This document shows positions 55,625 to 63,896 of a stretch of 64,000 nucleotides of DNA, one piece after another. Both the position numbers and the translations under genes were made by a program. Source of the DNA: an uncultured Prevotellaceae bacterium (lineage in GTDB: Bacteria; Bacteroidota; Bacteroidia; Bacteroidales; Bacteroidaceae); the NCBI GenBank assembly GCA_900314755.1, contig OMWH01000001.1, forward strand, positions 163,251 to 227,250, given 5' to 3'. The notes below the pieces were generated by a model. The model made no database searches. It saw only the letters and a list, made by a program, of their open reading frames with translations, and had not been told where the DNA came from. Each line of letters opens with the position of its first letter. Position 1 is the stretch's first letter.

Positions 55625-55763
55625 GTCTAATACCTTATTTATAAATAACGATGCAAAGGTACGGTAAAATTCTCAGATATCCTCATGTTTTTGTCATCTT
55701 TTTATATAAAAATGACGGCAGAAGCCTCTTGCTCCTGCCGCCAGTAATCTTCCTCGGGGTGTT

Positions 55764-56774
55764 TTATTTAACAACAATCTTCCGTCCGTTGTTGATGTAG
55801 ATGCCAGGACGGGTGGGCATTCCGTTGAGTTTACGACCGGACAGGTCGTACCAGTTGTCATTCCGCAGGTTAGTTGGCATACGGGTATTGTTGATGCCAG
55901 TGGTAACAACCGTGAAGGTCTCTATCACTTTCTCGCTCCACGCACCTTTCGAGTCACCGACCAGCCATGTCAGTGTATGGTCTCCATCCTCCAGTGCCAG
56001 CGGCTCCAGGTCGATGACGAGCTGTCCGCTGTCGTCCGTGATGTCACCTGTGACGGCATGTTCTTTGTCATTGTCAATCCAGTACATGTACCTGGCGAGC
56101 GTGGCGGTAGGCGCAGGCAGCGGTGCCACATAGAAGGAACGAGCCATCTGGTTGCTCCAGATGCCCTTGTCGTCCTGTACACGCATGGTCATCATGTGTA
56201 GACCGGCATCCAGCGCACTGATATCGATGACAGCGGGCGTGTCGTCAATGGTCTGTCGGTGAACGATATCACCGTCCAGCCAGAACTCCCGTTTCGTGAT
56301 GGTTGTCGCATCGGTCTGAGCACCTGGAGCCACAAAGAACGTACGGCTCATCTGGTTGCTCCAGATACCGAGGTCGTCCTTCACCCTCACGAGTACCTTA
56401 TGCAGACCCGGTGCTAGGTCGCTGATGTCGATAATCTGTGTATTAAGAGTGGTGTACTCTGGCTTCTTCACACCGTCCAGCCAGTATTCACAGACTGTCA
56501 CGCTGGTGGCGTCGGTACGTCCCGGAGGTGATACGAAGAAGATGCGCGCCACCTGGTTGCTCCAAAGCCCGTTACTGTCTTTCACACGCACCGTGAGGGT
56601 GTGCAGACCGGGCTGGAGGGTACTGATGTCAATAGAAGCACCCGACGATAACGCCTGTCGTGCACCTATAGCACCGTCTATCCAGTACTCGCCTCCTGCG
56701 ATGGTTGTTTGTGCTGCAGCAGTGCTGATAAACATCACCACGGCTAACAGCATTCCTTTGATTGCTTTCATCAT
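55764..56774 (-). CDS. secreted repeat protein with Prevotella-type C-terminal signal
   Basis: A 336-residue exported protein with an N-terminal signal ending AAAQ and four repeats of about 65 residues. Each starts with a YWIDG or FWLDG motif and continues through IDISxLxPGLHxLxVRVKD and GxWSNQ to RxFFV. The C-terminal 45 residues (WYDLSGRKLN ... GIYINNGRKIVVK) match a region typical of Prevotella secreted surface proteins and may be a type IX secretion signal. The last repeat is degenerate. It follows the beta-helix protein by 31 bp. Ligand and function unknown. Confidence 0.75.
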   Translation of the reverse strand: MMKAIKGMLLAVVMFISTAAAQTTIAGGEYWIDGAIGARQALSSGASIDISTLQPGLHTLTVRVKDSNGLWSNQVARIFFVSPPGRTDATSVTVCEYWLDGVKKPEYTTLNTQIIDISDLAPGLHKVLVRVKDDLGIWSNQMSRTFFVAPGAQTDATTITKREFWLDGDIVHRQTIDDTPAVIDISALDAGLHMMTMRVQDDKGIWSNQMARSFYVAPLPAPTATLARYMYWIDNDKEHAVTGDITDDSGQLVIDLEPLALEDGDHTLTWLVGDSKGAWSEKVIETFTVVTTGINNTRMPTNLRNDNWYDLSGRKLNGMPTRPGIYINNGRKIVVK

Positions 56775-56805
56775 CTGTTAGCGTATTTATGGAGTGATGT
56801 CTTGC

Positions 56806-57831
56806 TTATCGTGTCTCAGCATTGTAGGTCACCTTCAGGTTCGTGCCACTGATGGTCAACTGCAAATCCTTCACGATAGGAGTATGAGGTGCCTTGTTCC
56901 AGGGGTAGTTGCCGCCATTGATACCGATTTCTGTACCGTCATCGCCAATGTAGGTGGCTTTTAGGTCATCCTTCAGTTCAAAAGTGCGGGCGTCAGAGTA
57001 ATCCATGTTGGCTTGGTCTTTGAAGATTGTAGCATAATCTACATTAAAAATGTTGTTTGTACTGCCTACATATCCATCCAGATCGGCTCTATTCAGCGTA
57101 CAATATCTGAAAGTTTGAGCTTTGCATAACCAACTACAGCTGAACATGCTATTTAGGCAAAGAAACCTGTTTTCAGTATAATTAAAGTTGTATCCATTAG
57201 TAACAATACAATGATTAACAACGATGTTACTCTCCGCTTTTAAAACAGTAAGCTGTGAGAGCCTTGTATAACTGTTTTGAATTAGCAGATCATGGCCACC
57301 TGTACATCCACCTGCTATAAAGCATTGTGTAATCGTTACATGGTCATTCTGTTGCTCGAACCTAATGGCCTGAGGCATCCAGCATTTCATAAACTCCAAA
57401 CCGTCGATGGTAGAGGAAACTTTTATCCAATGATATGAGTTATCTGGGAATCTAACTCCTTCAATATGGATGTTGTGTGGAGCCGCCAACCCCTCTGGCA
57501 GATTAATAACCATTTGATTTACGATATTAGTGGGCAGGATACTGTTCTGGATAGACGATTCGTTGTTCAGTGGGGGATTCTCTGTCACCCACCCTGCTCC
57601 ATAGATATTCACACACTTGGTGATTTCGCACGCGTTGAACGTACCTGAAGAGAGTGTAATGGTGGCACCACGGTCGGGTGCAGCCTCCATCGCTTCCTTC
57701 AGAGCATCTGCGCCGTAGAAGATTTGCGCGTTGTCGCCAACCTGCAGGATGGCACTCTGTTCGTCAGTCACTTGTGCGTTGCCCATGATGGTGCAACACA
57801 GCATTGCTAAGGTAAAAATAGTTTTCTTCAT
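56806..57831 (-). CDS. secreted right-handed beta-helix-like protein
   Basis: A 341-residue exported protein (signal MKKTIFTLAMLCCTIMGNAQ). The region from about 40 to 250 has short repeating turns with stacked hydrophobic and Asn/Cys residues (ITLSSGTFNACEITKCVNIYGAG, NIVVNHCIVTNGYNFNY, LVLK-like turns), as in pectate-lyase-type beta-helices. No catalytic Ca-binding triad is evident. Likely target of the Kelch-AraC regulator encoded just upstream. A -7-like TATATTTG lies at 57878-57885. Confidence 0.65.
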   Translation of the reverse strand: MKKTIFTLAMLCCTIMGNAQVTDEQSAILQVGDNAQIFYGADALKEAMEAAPDRGATITLSSGTFNACEITKCVNIYGAGWVTENPPLNNESSIQNSILPTNIVNQMVINLPEGLAAPHNIHIEGVRFPDNSYHWIKVSSTIDGLEFMKCWMPQAIRFEQQNDHVTITQCFIAGGCTGGHDLLIQNSYTRLSQLTVLKAESNIVVNHCIVTNGYNFNYTENRFLCLNSMFSCSWLCKAQTFRYCTLNRADLDGYVGSTNNIFNVDYATIFKDQANMDYSDARTFELKDDLKATYIGDDGTEIGINGGNYPWNKAPHTPIVKDLQLTISGTNLKVTYNAETR

Positions 57832-57990
57832 AATATATATAGGTTTTAGTTTAACTTGTTACACGCCTTAATTTTTGCAAATATAACCATTCTTCACCAT
57901 TTTGCCACTAACAATTTTTGAAAATCGACTAACATGCAAAAAATTATTAGTCATTTGTAGGATTTTCATCACTTTTTATTACCTTCTATT

Positions 57991-58099
57991 TCGGCTATAG
58001 GCGTTCAGTTATTCGGCTGTAGCCGTTCAGTCGTCCGGCTGGAGCCGAACGGTTGTTAGTATGCCCCTTTCTCCCTGTTAGTATGCCCCTTCCTCCCTG
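57991..58099. repeat. five consecutive 21-22-nt repeat units
   Basis: Three units with CGGCTnnAGCCG palindromes (57991-58055) are followed by two units reading TTAGTATGCCCC (58056-58077 and 58078-58099). The last unit holds the stop of the Kelch-AraC gene. Between a regulator and its likely target, these may be operator sites. Confidence 0.75.
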
Positions 58100-59799
58100 T
58101 TAGGTAGGCACTCCACCCCTTTTAGGCTATCAGTGCTTGTCATCCATTCCTTGGGAGTCTGTCCTGTTATTGCCTTGAAAGTACGGAAGAAGGAAGTCTC
58201 GTTGGCAAAGCCAGACTTGAGATAGACCTCAGTCAATTTGATGTCTGGACGGGTACGCAGTAATTGCTTGGCATAATCGATGCGGTAGTTGTTGACAAAC
58301 TGCGCGAAAGAACAGTCACGCATCGACTTCACACACCCTGAGATATTACGCTGATTGGTATTCAATGCGGCAGCCACATCGGAAACTTTCAACTCGCTGT
58401 TCAAGAAGAGTCTTTGATTTTCCATCAACAAGCAGATGCGTTGGATGAGTATCTCGTTGGGATTGATTGGAGGAGGCATGACCTTCTGTTGACGACGCTT
58501 CCTCATGACAACGAATAGCACGACAGCTATGACAGCCAATACAGCCAACACAGCCAACAGCACCCATAGCCACCATGGCTGTTGAGAACTGGCGGCAACA
58601 GATGTTGTGCCGACATGAAACAGATAGGCGGAACCGCTGGGCGAATAATTGTTATTGGTCTGGAAATTGACTCCTCCTACCATCACCAGATCACCATCGG
58701 GCGTTAACACAGGAAGCGAGCATACGTCAGGCATGGGGTCAGTATAATATAAGGTGAGAGGGACACCCTTGTCAATGCGTTTGTTATAGTCGATGGCGAG
58801 GATATACTGGCGACAGTCCTTGTCGATACCCATCATGTATCCCCGCTTTGCCTGACGGTCGACTACCACAGGGGTGTAATAGCGAATATCGCCCCACTGA
58901 CTCTTTGTGGGAATGGGACAGGCAGTAGGCAACAGGGAGAAACTGGTGCCCTCGACATGGGCGATGGCTACCTGTCCGTCGCCGTTCTGCACAGGTATTA
59001 GATAGGCAAAAATACCTTTCTCTGCATTACCGATGAAACTATTGTCGCAATGATGTCCGAAGTCGAATTGCAAAGGACGCCATGTCTCTAACAAAGGAAC
59101 GTGGAGGGTATCGCCATGCAGACGATCGACAATACCGCTATGCAAAGGCTCACCATGAATGCCTGAACCTCCGAGAATGAGAATGTCATTCGGGGCGATG
59201 CGCAGCAGATGAGGGAGGGTACGCTCTTCTGTAACATTCTTGAAAAACGAGAACGTCTCCACTCCGTCGAAACGCTCAATAGCATCATCGTGATACCAGT
59301 TACCTGCTATATACACCTGACTACTGTCCAGCTCAATACCTGATGCCGACACACGCTTCTTATCCAGACAGCCGAAACCCGTAAAACTGTGGTCGGCGGG
59401 GTCATATTTCTCTACGACAAAGGTCTGACCGATGCCCAAGTGCTTCTCAAAACCTCCTGCAATGAGTACTTTCCCCGATTTCAACGGGACAGTTAAGCCG
59501 CCGTCGTGCGCATAGACCATCTGCATTAGATGCCATTCACCGTCTTTGTAATATTCTGCGGTGGGAGTGGGGATGAAACCGGAGGTATGTCCTCCTATCA
59601 CCGTCAGTTCCCCATTTATATAAAAGGTGGAGTGCCCACTGCGGGGAACATGAAGACTGGCAAGCCGTTCTGCCACGATCTTTACCTGTCGGAACATGGC
59701 ACCCTCGCTGTCAGAGCTGGCATATAATGTTGAGGGCAGTGTCACCAGGCAGAGGTACACTAAAAGGCGATGGGTGATATGGCGTATCTTTGTCTTCAT
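58078..59799 (-). CDS. membrane-tethered Kelch-sensor AraC regulator
   Basis: A 573-residue protein. After a signal peptide (ending TLYA), residues about 40-395 form a Kelch-like propeller with repeated GG turns (TVIGGHTSGF, VLIAGGFEKH, ILILGGSGIHG, LVMVGGVNF). A membrane helix follows (about 409-432), encoded by a 9-nt repeat for LAV, then a cytoplasmic AraC domain (about 470-555; VSDVAAALNTNQRNISGCV, LTEVYLKSGFANETSFFRTFKAITG). No histidine kinase or receiver is present, so sensing must be passed directly through the helix. Probable regulator of the two surface proteins downstream. Confidence 0.85.
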   Translation of the reverse strand: MKTKIRHITHRLLVYLCLVTLPSTLYASSDSEGAMFRQVKIVAERLASLHVPRSGHSTFYINGELTVIGGHTSGFIPTPTAEYYKDGEWHLMQMVYAHDGGLTVPLKSGKVLIAGGFEKHLGIGQTFVVEKYDPADHSFTGFGCLDKKRVSASGIELDSSQVYIAGNWYHDDAIERFDGVETFSFFKNVTEERTLPHLLRIAPNDILILGGSGIHGEPLHSGIVDRLHGDTLHVPLLETWRPLQFDFGHHCDNSFIGNAEKGIFAYLIPVQNGDGQVAIAHVEGTSFSLLPTACPIPTKSQWGDIRYYTPVVVDRQAKRGYMMGIDKDCRQYILAIDYNKRIDKGVPLTLYYTDPMPDVCSLPVLTPDGDLVMVGGVNFQTNNNYSPSGSAYLFHVGTTSVAASSQQPWWLWVLLAVLAVLAVIAVVLFVVMRKRRQQKVMPPPINPNEILIQRICLLMENQRLFLNSELKVSDVAAALNTNQRNISGCVKSMRDCSFAQFVNNYRIDYAKQLLRTRPDIKLTEVYLKSGFANETSFFRTFKAITGQTPKEWMTSTDSLKGVECLPNREEGAY

Positions 59800-59804
59800 C
59801 GTTG

Positions 59805-59812
59805 CAAAGATA
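59805..59812 (-). promoter_or_regulatory. -7 box of the Kelch-AraC gene
   Basis: TATCTTTG on the minus strand, ending only 5 bp before the ATG, implying a leaderless transcript. No -33 box at the standard spacing. Confidence 0.5.
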
Positions 59813-59844
59813 CTAAAATCAAATGGACAAAGACTTACAAAATC

Positions 59845-59880
59845 GGAAAAAAGACTAACAATACAGAAATTGTTAGTCTT
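59845..59880 (-). terminator. terminator of the arg operon
   Basis: Perfect 12-bp stem AAGACTAACAAT (59851-59862) with ATTGTTAGTCTT (59869-59880), followed on the minus strand by six T. It lies 16 bp after argC. Confidence 0.9.
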
Positions 59881-59896
59881 TCCTCCTTCGTTAGAT

Positions 59897-60862
59897 TTAG
59901 AATGCGGAAGCTTTCAGCCGCAGTCCTGCCGTCTCTTCGATACCGAACATCAGGTTCATGTTCTGCACAGCCTGCCCGACGGCTCCTTTCAAGAGGTTGT
60001 CGATGGCGGAGGTGACAAGTACCTTTCCGTCGAAGCAATCAACATGCACCAGTGCCTTGTTGGTGTTCACCACCTGTTTCAGGTCAATGGGCTTGTCGCT
60101 GTAATGGGTAAAGGCGGCATCTTTGTAAAAGTCTTTGTAGGTTTCAATGATGTCCTCTGCAGGTGCCTTTGTCTTGATGACGGCAGTGCAGAAAATGCCA
60201 CGGGCGAAATCCCCGCGATAGGGGATGAAGTCGATAGAGGCATCCAGATAACCTTGTACTTGTTTCAGACTCTGGCGGATCTCGGCGATGTGCTGGTGCG
60301 TAAAGGCTTTGTAGATGCTCAAGTTGTTGTTGCGCCACGAGAAATGGGTGGTGGCACCTGGCTTCTGTCCGGCACCGGTAGAACCGGTGATGGCATTGAC
60401 GGCAACGTCTTCTTTTAATATATTAAGGTGGGCTGCGGGCAACAGAGCCAACTGGATAGCGGTGGCAAAGCAGCCGGGGTTAGCGACGTGTTGTGCCTTC
60501 TGAACCTCTTCCTTGTTAATTTCTGGCAGGCCATACACATAATCATGGTCACCCTGAATACGGAAGTCTTGTGCCAAGTCGATAATCTTCACGTTCTCTG
60601 GGATGCTATGCTCTTTGAGGAATGCCTCACTCTTGCCGTGTCCGAAACAGAAGAATATGACGTCCACTTGGTCGAAGGGCATCTCTGAAGTGAAGCAGAG
60701 GTCGGTGTCACCGACGAGTCCCTCATGTACGTCGCTCACCAGGTTACCGGCATTGCTCTCCGAATTAGCAAAGACGATCTCTGCCTCGGGGTGGTTCAGC
60801 AACAGGCGGATGAGTTCTCCGCCTGTATAGCCTGCAGCGCCTAAGATTCCAACTTTTATCAT
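59897..60862 (-). CDS. argC: N-acetyl-gamma-glutamyl-phosphate reductase
   Basis: A 321-residue NADPH-dependent reductase of arginine synthesis (N-acyl form). It has GILGAAGYTGGELIRLL at the N-terminus, the catalytic-Cys motif HVANPGCFATAIQLAL near residue 136, and HPHTPE-like THQHIAEIRQ. It overlaps argG by four bases and is the last gene of the arginine operon before a strong terminator. Confidence 0.95.
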   Translation of the reverse strand: MIKVGILGAAGYTGGELIRLLLNHPEAEIVFANSESNAGNLVSDVHEGLVGDTDLCFTSEMPFDQVDVIFFCFGHGKSEAFLKEHSIPENVKIIDLAQDFRIQGDHDYVYGLPEINKEEVQKAQHVANPGCFATAIQLALLPAAHLNILKEDVAVNAITGSTGAGQKPGATTHFSWRNNNLSIYKAFTHQHIAEIRQSLKQVQGYLDASIDFIPYRGDFARGIFCTAVIKTKAPAEDIIETYKDFYKDAAFTHYSDKPIDLKQVVNTNKALVHVDCFDGKVLVTSAIDNLLKGAVGQAVQNMNLMFGIEETAGLRLKASAF

Positions 60863-62061
60863 CTCTTCTCGTCCTTATGAATACCATAATACACTCTCAG
60901 CGGTGTACTGCTGACTTTGATGAAGCCCTTTGCCTCGTCAGCTGTCCATCCTGTCTGAGTCTCACCATACTCTCCGAGCTTCGACTTCGTCAGGTCGTTG
61001 ACTGAGTCAATACCTACGGTCTCAAAGCTATAGGGGCGCAGCTTCAGGATAGCTGTTCCTGTCACGTTGCGCTGACTGCTGGTCAGCATTGCCTCGATAT
61101 CGGGCATGACGGGCTCTAAGTACTGGCTCTCATGCAGGAACATGCCGTACCAGTTGGCAACCTGGTCTTTCCAGTACTGCTGCCATTTGCTCAGTGTAGA
61201 CTTCTCCAGCAGACGGTGTGCCTCGATGATGAGTTTGGGGGCGGCAGCCTCGAAACCGACACGTCCCTTGATACCGATGATGGTGTCACCGACGTTGGCA
61301 TCACGTCCGATAGCATAACTGGCACCTATCTCTTCTATCTTCTGGATTGCCTTCACCTTGTCGTCGAAATGCTCTCCGTTGACAGCGACAATCTCACCTT
61401 TCTCAAACTGTATCTTCAACAGCGACTCCTTCTCGGGATTGGTGACATGTTTCAGATAGGCGTCCTCGGGCAGTCCCTGGGTGGGGTCAAGCAATTCACC
61501 GCCGCAGATACTGGTGCCCCAGATTCCTACGTTATAGGAATATTTCAACTTCGTGAAGTCGGCAAAGAAACCATGCTCGTTCAGATAGTCTACTTCCTCT
61601 TTACGGGTCAGTTTCTTGTCACGGGTGAGGGTGATGATCTCCACACCTGGTGCCATAACGAGGAAGGTCATGTCGAAACGGATCTGATCGTTACCTGCAC
61701 CTGTACTGCCATGGGCGATAGCGTCAGCACCGATCTCCTTGGCATAACGGGCAATGGCGATAGCCTGAAAGATACGCTCTGACGAGACGCTGATGGGGTA
61801 ACAGTTGTTACGCAGTACGTTACCGAAGATCATGTATTTCAATGATTTCTCGTAATACTCATGGGTCACGTCGAGGGTGACGTATGCCTTGGCACCTAAC
61901 TTATAGGCGTTCTCCTCATTGGTTTTCAACTGCTCGGCACTGAATCCGCCGGTATTGGCACAAGCGGCATAAACATCCCAACCGTCCTGTGTCAGTTTCA
62001 TCACTGTGTAAGAGGTGTCAAGACCTCCTGAAAATGCTACTACTACTTTCTTATTAGCCAT
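60859..62061 (-). CDS. argG: argininosuccinate synthase
   Basis: A 400-residue ATP-dependent ligase of citrulline and aspartate. The P-loop-like AFSGGLDTSY at residue 9, GSTGAGNDQIRF, and the block SYNVGIWGTSICGGEL are the expected signatures. It belongs to the Bacteroidota/cyanobacteria-like ArgG branch. Preceded by a GTAAAAAG-type simple repeat (62062-62096) and coupled to argC. Confidence 0.95.
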   Translation of the reverse strand: MANKKVVVAFSGGLDTSYTVMKLTQDGWDVYAACANTGGFSAEQLKTNEENAYKLGAKAYVTLDVTHEYYEKSLKYMIFGNVLRNNCYPISVSSERIFQAIAIARYAKEIGADAIAHGSTGAGNDQIRFDMTFLVMAPGVEIITLTRDKKLTRKEEVDYLNEHGFFADFTKLKYSYNVGIWGTSICGGELLDPTQGLPEDAYLKHVTNPEKESLLKIQFEKGEIVAVNGEHFDDKVKAIQKIEEIGASYAIGRDANVGDTIIGIKGRVGFEAAAPKLIIEAHRLLEKSTLSKWQQYWKDQVANWYGMFLHESQYLEPVMPDIEAMLTSSQRNVTGTAILKLRPYSFETVGIDSVNDLTKSKLGEYGETQTGWTADEAKGFIKVSSTPLRVYYGIHKDEKR

Positions 62062-62096
62062 ATCTATTCTGTTTTTTGTATTTTTACTTTTTACCT

Positions 62097-62696
62097 TTAG
62101 TCATCAAGTTTCTTGATGCGTTCTATCACATCCTCTGGAATCTTGGCGGGCAAATGCTCCTCAGGGTCATACAGCATGGCGGTGCAGATGCAGTATTTAC
62201 GACCGGTACGGTGTAGTACGTCCACATTGACACACCCTTCACAGCCTCTCCAGAATGCCTCGTCGTCCGTCAGGTCGGCAAAGGTCACGGGTTGGTAACC
62301 CAACTCAGTGTTCATCTTCATCACGGCGGCACCACTCGTCAGTGAGAAAATCTTAGCATGGGGCCAGCGCGTACGGGCAAGGGAGAAGGTCATGTCCTTG
62401 ATTTTCTTTGCCACACCCAGTCCACGGAAATCGGGGTGGACAATCAGTCCACTGGTGGTCACGTATTGCTTGTTGCCCCAGGTCTCTATATAGCTGAATC
62501 CTGCGAAACGGTCATCACATAGGGCGATGACGGCTTTCGCTTCCTTCATCTTGGTGGCGAGATACTCGTGGGTACGCTTAGCAATACCCGTACCACGTAC
62601 CTTAGCAGCATCCGCAATGGTCTGCAGGATGGTGTCAACGTAAATCTCATGCTCTGGTCCTGCTACCAGCACCTGTATATTTTTCTTTTCAGTCAT
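62097..62696 (-). CDS. GNAT acetyltransferase in the arg operon
   Basis: A 199-residue GNAT-fold protein with the CoA-binding segment VHPDFRGLGVAKKIKDM near residue 93 and flanking beta strands (TTSGLIVHPDF, AKIFSLTSGAAVMKMN). It lies between argR and argG and so may be the N-acetylglutamate or N-succinylglutamate synthase of the pathway, for which no classical argA or argJ is seen here. That role is inferred only from position. Confidence 0.75.
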   Translation of the reverse strand: MTEKKNIQVLVAGPEHEIYVDTILQTIADAAKVRGTGIAKRTHEYLATKMKEAKAVIALCDDRFAGFSYIETWGNKQYVTTSGLIVHPDFRGLGVAKKIKDMTFSLARTRWPHAKIFSLTSGAAVMKMNTELGYQPVTFADLTDDEAFWRGCEGCVNVDVLHRTGRKYCICTAMLYDPEEHLPAKIPEDVIERIKKLDD

Positions 62697-62722
62697 CTTA
62701 CTATCTATATTTGTTTATAATT

Positions 62723-62749
62723 CCCCTCCCTCGGGAGGGCTGGGAGGGG
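62723..62749. repeat. CCCCTCCC/GGGAGGGG hairpin repeat
   Basis: The arms CCCCTCCC and GGGAGGGG flank TCGGGAGGGCT in the 57-bp gap between argR and the GNAT gene. Looks like a dispersed intergenic palindrome. Confidence 0.6.
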
Positions 62750-62753
62750 TTGT

Positions 62754-63230
62754 CTACTTCATATTAGGCACCACTTCGCTTAAGGCACTGACGACTTCCT
62801 CTTTGCTGACACCTTGTTTGATGACAATAAATATGGTGTCATCACCAGCGATGGTGCCGATGATCTCTTCTATATGGTTGTTGTCAATATTATAGGCGAT
62901 ACTGCTGGCATACCCCGGACGGGTCTTGATGACACCCATGTTTCCCGAGAAGTTGATGCTCAGAAAACCGGGCACTTGCATCATCTCACGGACACTATGG
63001 GGCGTGCTGACACGCTTGTACATCGTATCGTTGGGTAATACATATACATAATTGCCACGCATCGATGCCGCCTTGGCGACTTTCAATTGTTTCAGGTCAC
63101 GGCTGAGCGTAGCCTGTGTCAACTGAAAACCTTCCTTCTTCAATGCACTTAGCAGCTCTTCCTGACTACCTAATTCCTGACTGGATATAATCATCCGCAG
63201 GGCTTCCAATCGGTCGTTCTTAACTTTCAT
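62754..63230 (-). CDS. argR: arginine repressor
   Basis: A 158-residue ArgR: an N-terminal winged helix (RLEALRMIISSQELGSQEELL, TQATLSRDLKQLKV) and a C-terminal oligomerisation and arginine-binding domain (GYASSIAYNIDNNHIEEIIGTIAGDDTIFIV, with the GTIAGDDT loop). It should repress the arg genes when arginine is present. First gene of the arg operon, with a consensus promoter. Confidence 0.95.
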   Translation of the reverse strand: MKVKNDRLEALRMIISSQELGSQEELLSALKKEGFQLTQATLSRDLKQLKVAKAASMRGNYVYVLPNDTMYKRVSTPHSVREMMQVPGFLSINFSGNMGVIKTRPGYASSIAYNIDNNHIEEIIGTIAGDDTIFIVIKQGVSKEEVVSALSEVVPNMK

Positions 63231-63258
63231 GTTTGGTATATTTATTCAAATTGCGGTG

Positions 63259-63290
63259 CAAAATTATACAATTCCTTGCATATTACCAAA
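63259..63290 (-). promoter_or_regulatory. argR operon promoter
   Basis: Minus strand TTTG (63287-63290), 20 bp, TAATTTTG (63259-63266). Confidence 0.8.
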
Positions 63291-63825
63291 CTTTTCCCCT
63301 TCTTTTTTTGAAGAAGAAAGGTGCTCCTTGTGATGAAGCCCCGACATCCGACCTACGGAGGCGGCACCTTCGACCCTCGAAGCCCCGGCCTTCGCCCTTC
63401 GAAGCCCCGGGCTTCGCACCGAGGAAGCGGCACCTTCGTCGGCAGGAGGTGCCGCCTTCGTCCGTCATAGGAAAAAACTGCTATTTTACGATAGCTTTTG
63501 CCACTTCGATGTCACTAATGTCACATTGATGTCACCAAGCTCAATCCCTTTCTCCACCGTCGTCTGCCTCACATTTGGTGACATGTGACATCAAAAAACG
63601 AAAAACTTAGGGTGCGCGCACGCGCGTGCGCATAAGAGAGAAATCATGTGTCTTCAGTCTTTTAATAGAATGTCTCTTAAAGTTCCCTGTCGTTTTTCGT
63701 TGATTTGGTGAATACGGAGAGGGATGTGGAGAGGACGGTGCCGCAGTGGGGGCAGGAGAGGAGGGCGGTAGTGGAGGGAGTGATGTCAGAATCCGATTCT
63801 TATATAATATAATAAGGTGTACGGC
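63291..63825. repeat. non-coding region with several repeat types
   Basis: No credible gene. It holds a GC-rich repeat (63356-63462, with a 9-bp stem GCGGCACCT/AGGTGCCGC), a cluster of GATGTCAC and GTGACATC motifs (63508-63592), and an alternating purine-pyrimidine tract with a 16-bp perfect palindrome GCGCACGCGCGTGCGC (63616-63631). Confidence 0.6.
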
Positions 63826-63866
63826 ATGTCGGGTCTTGACGAAAATCAAGACCCGACATTTTTTTT
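63826..63866 (+). terminator. strong forward terminator
   Basis: 14-bp perfect stem ATGTCGGGTCTTGA/TCAAGACCCGACAT, loop CGAAAA, then eight T. There is no forward gene upstream in this stretch, so it may insulate the following operon. Confidence 0.9.
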
Positions 63867-63896
63867 GCTGTTTTTTGAAAAAATATCGGTAAAATA

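Noticed and set aside
63233-63529. 98-codon forward open frame near the right end
   Set aside because: It covers the argR promoter and the GC-rich repeat; composition is that of the repeat.
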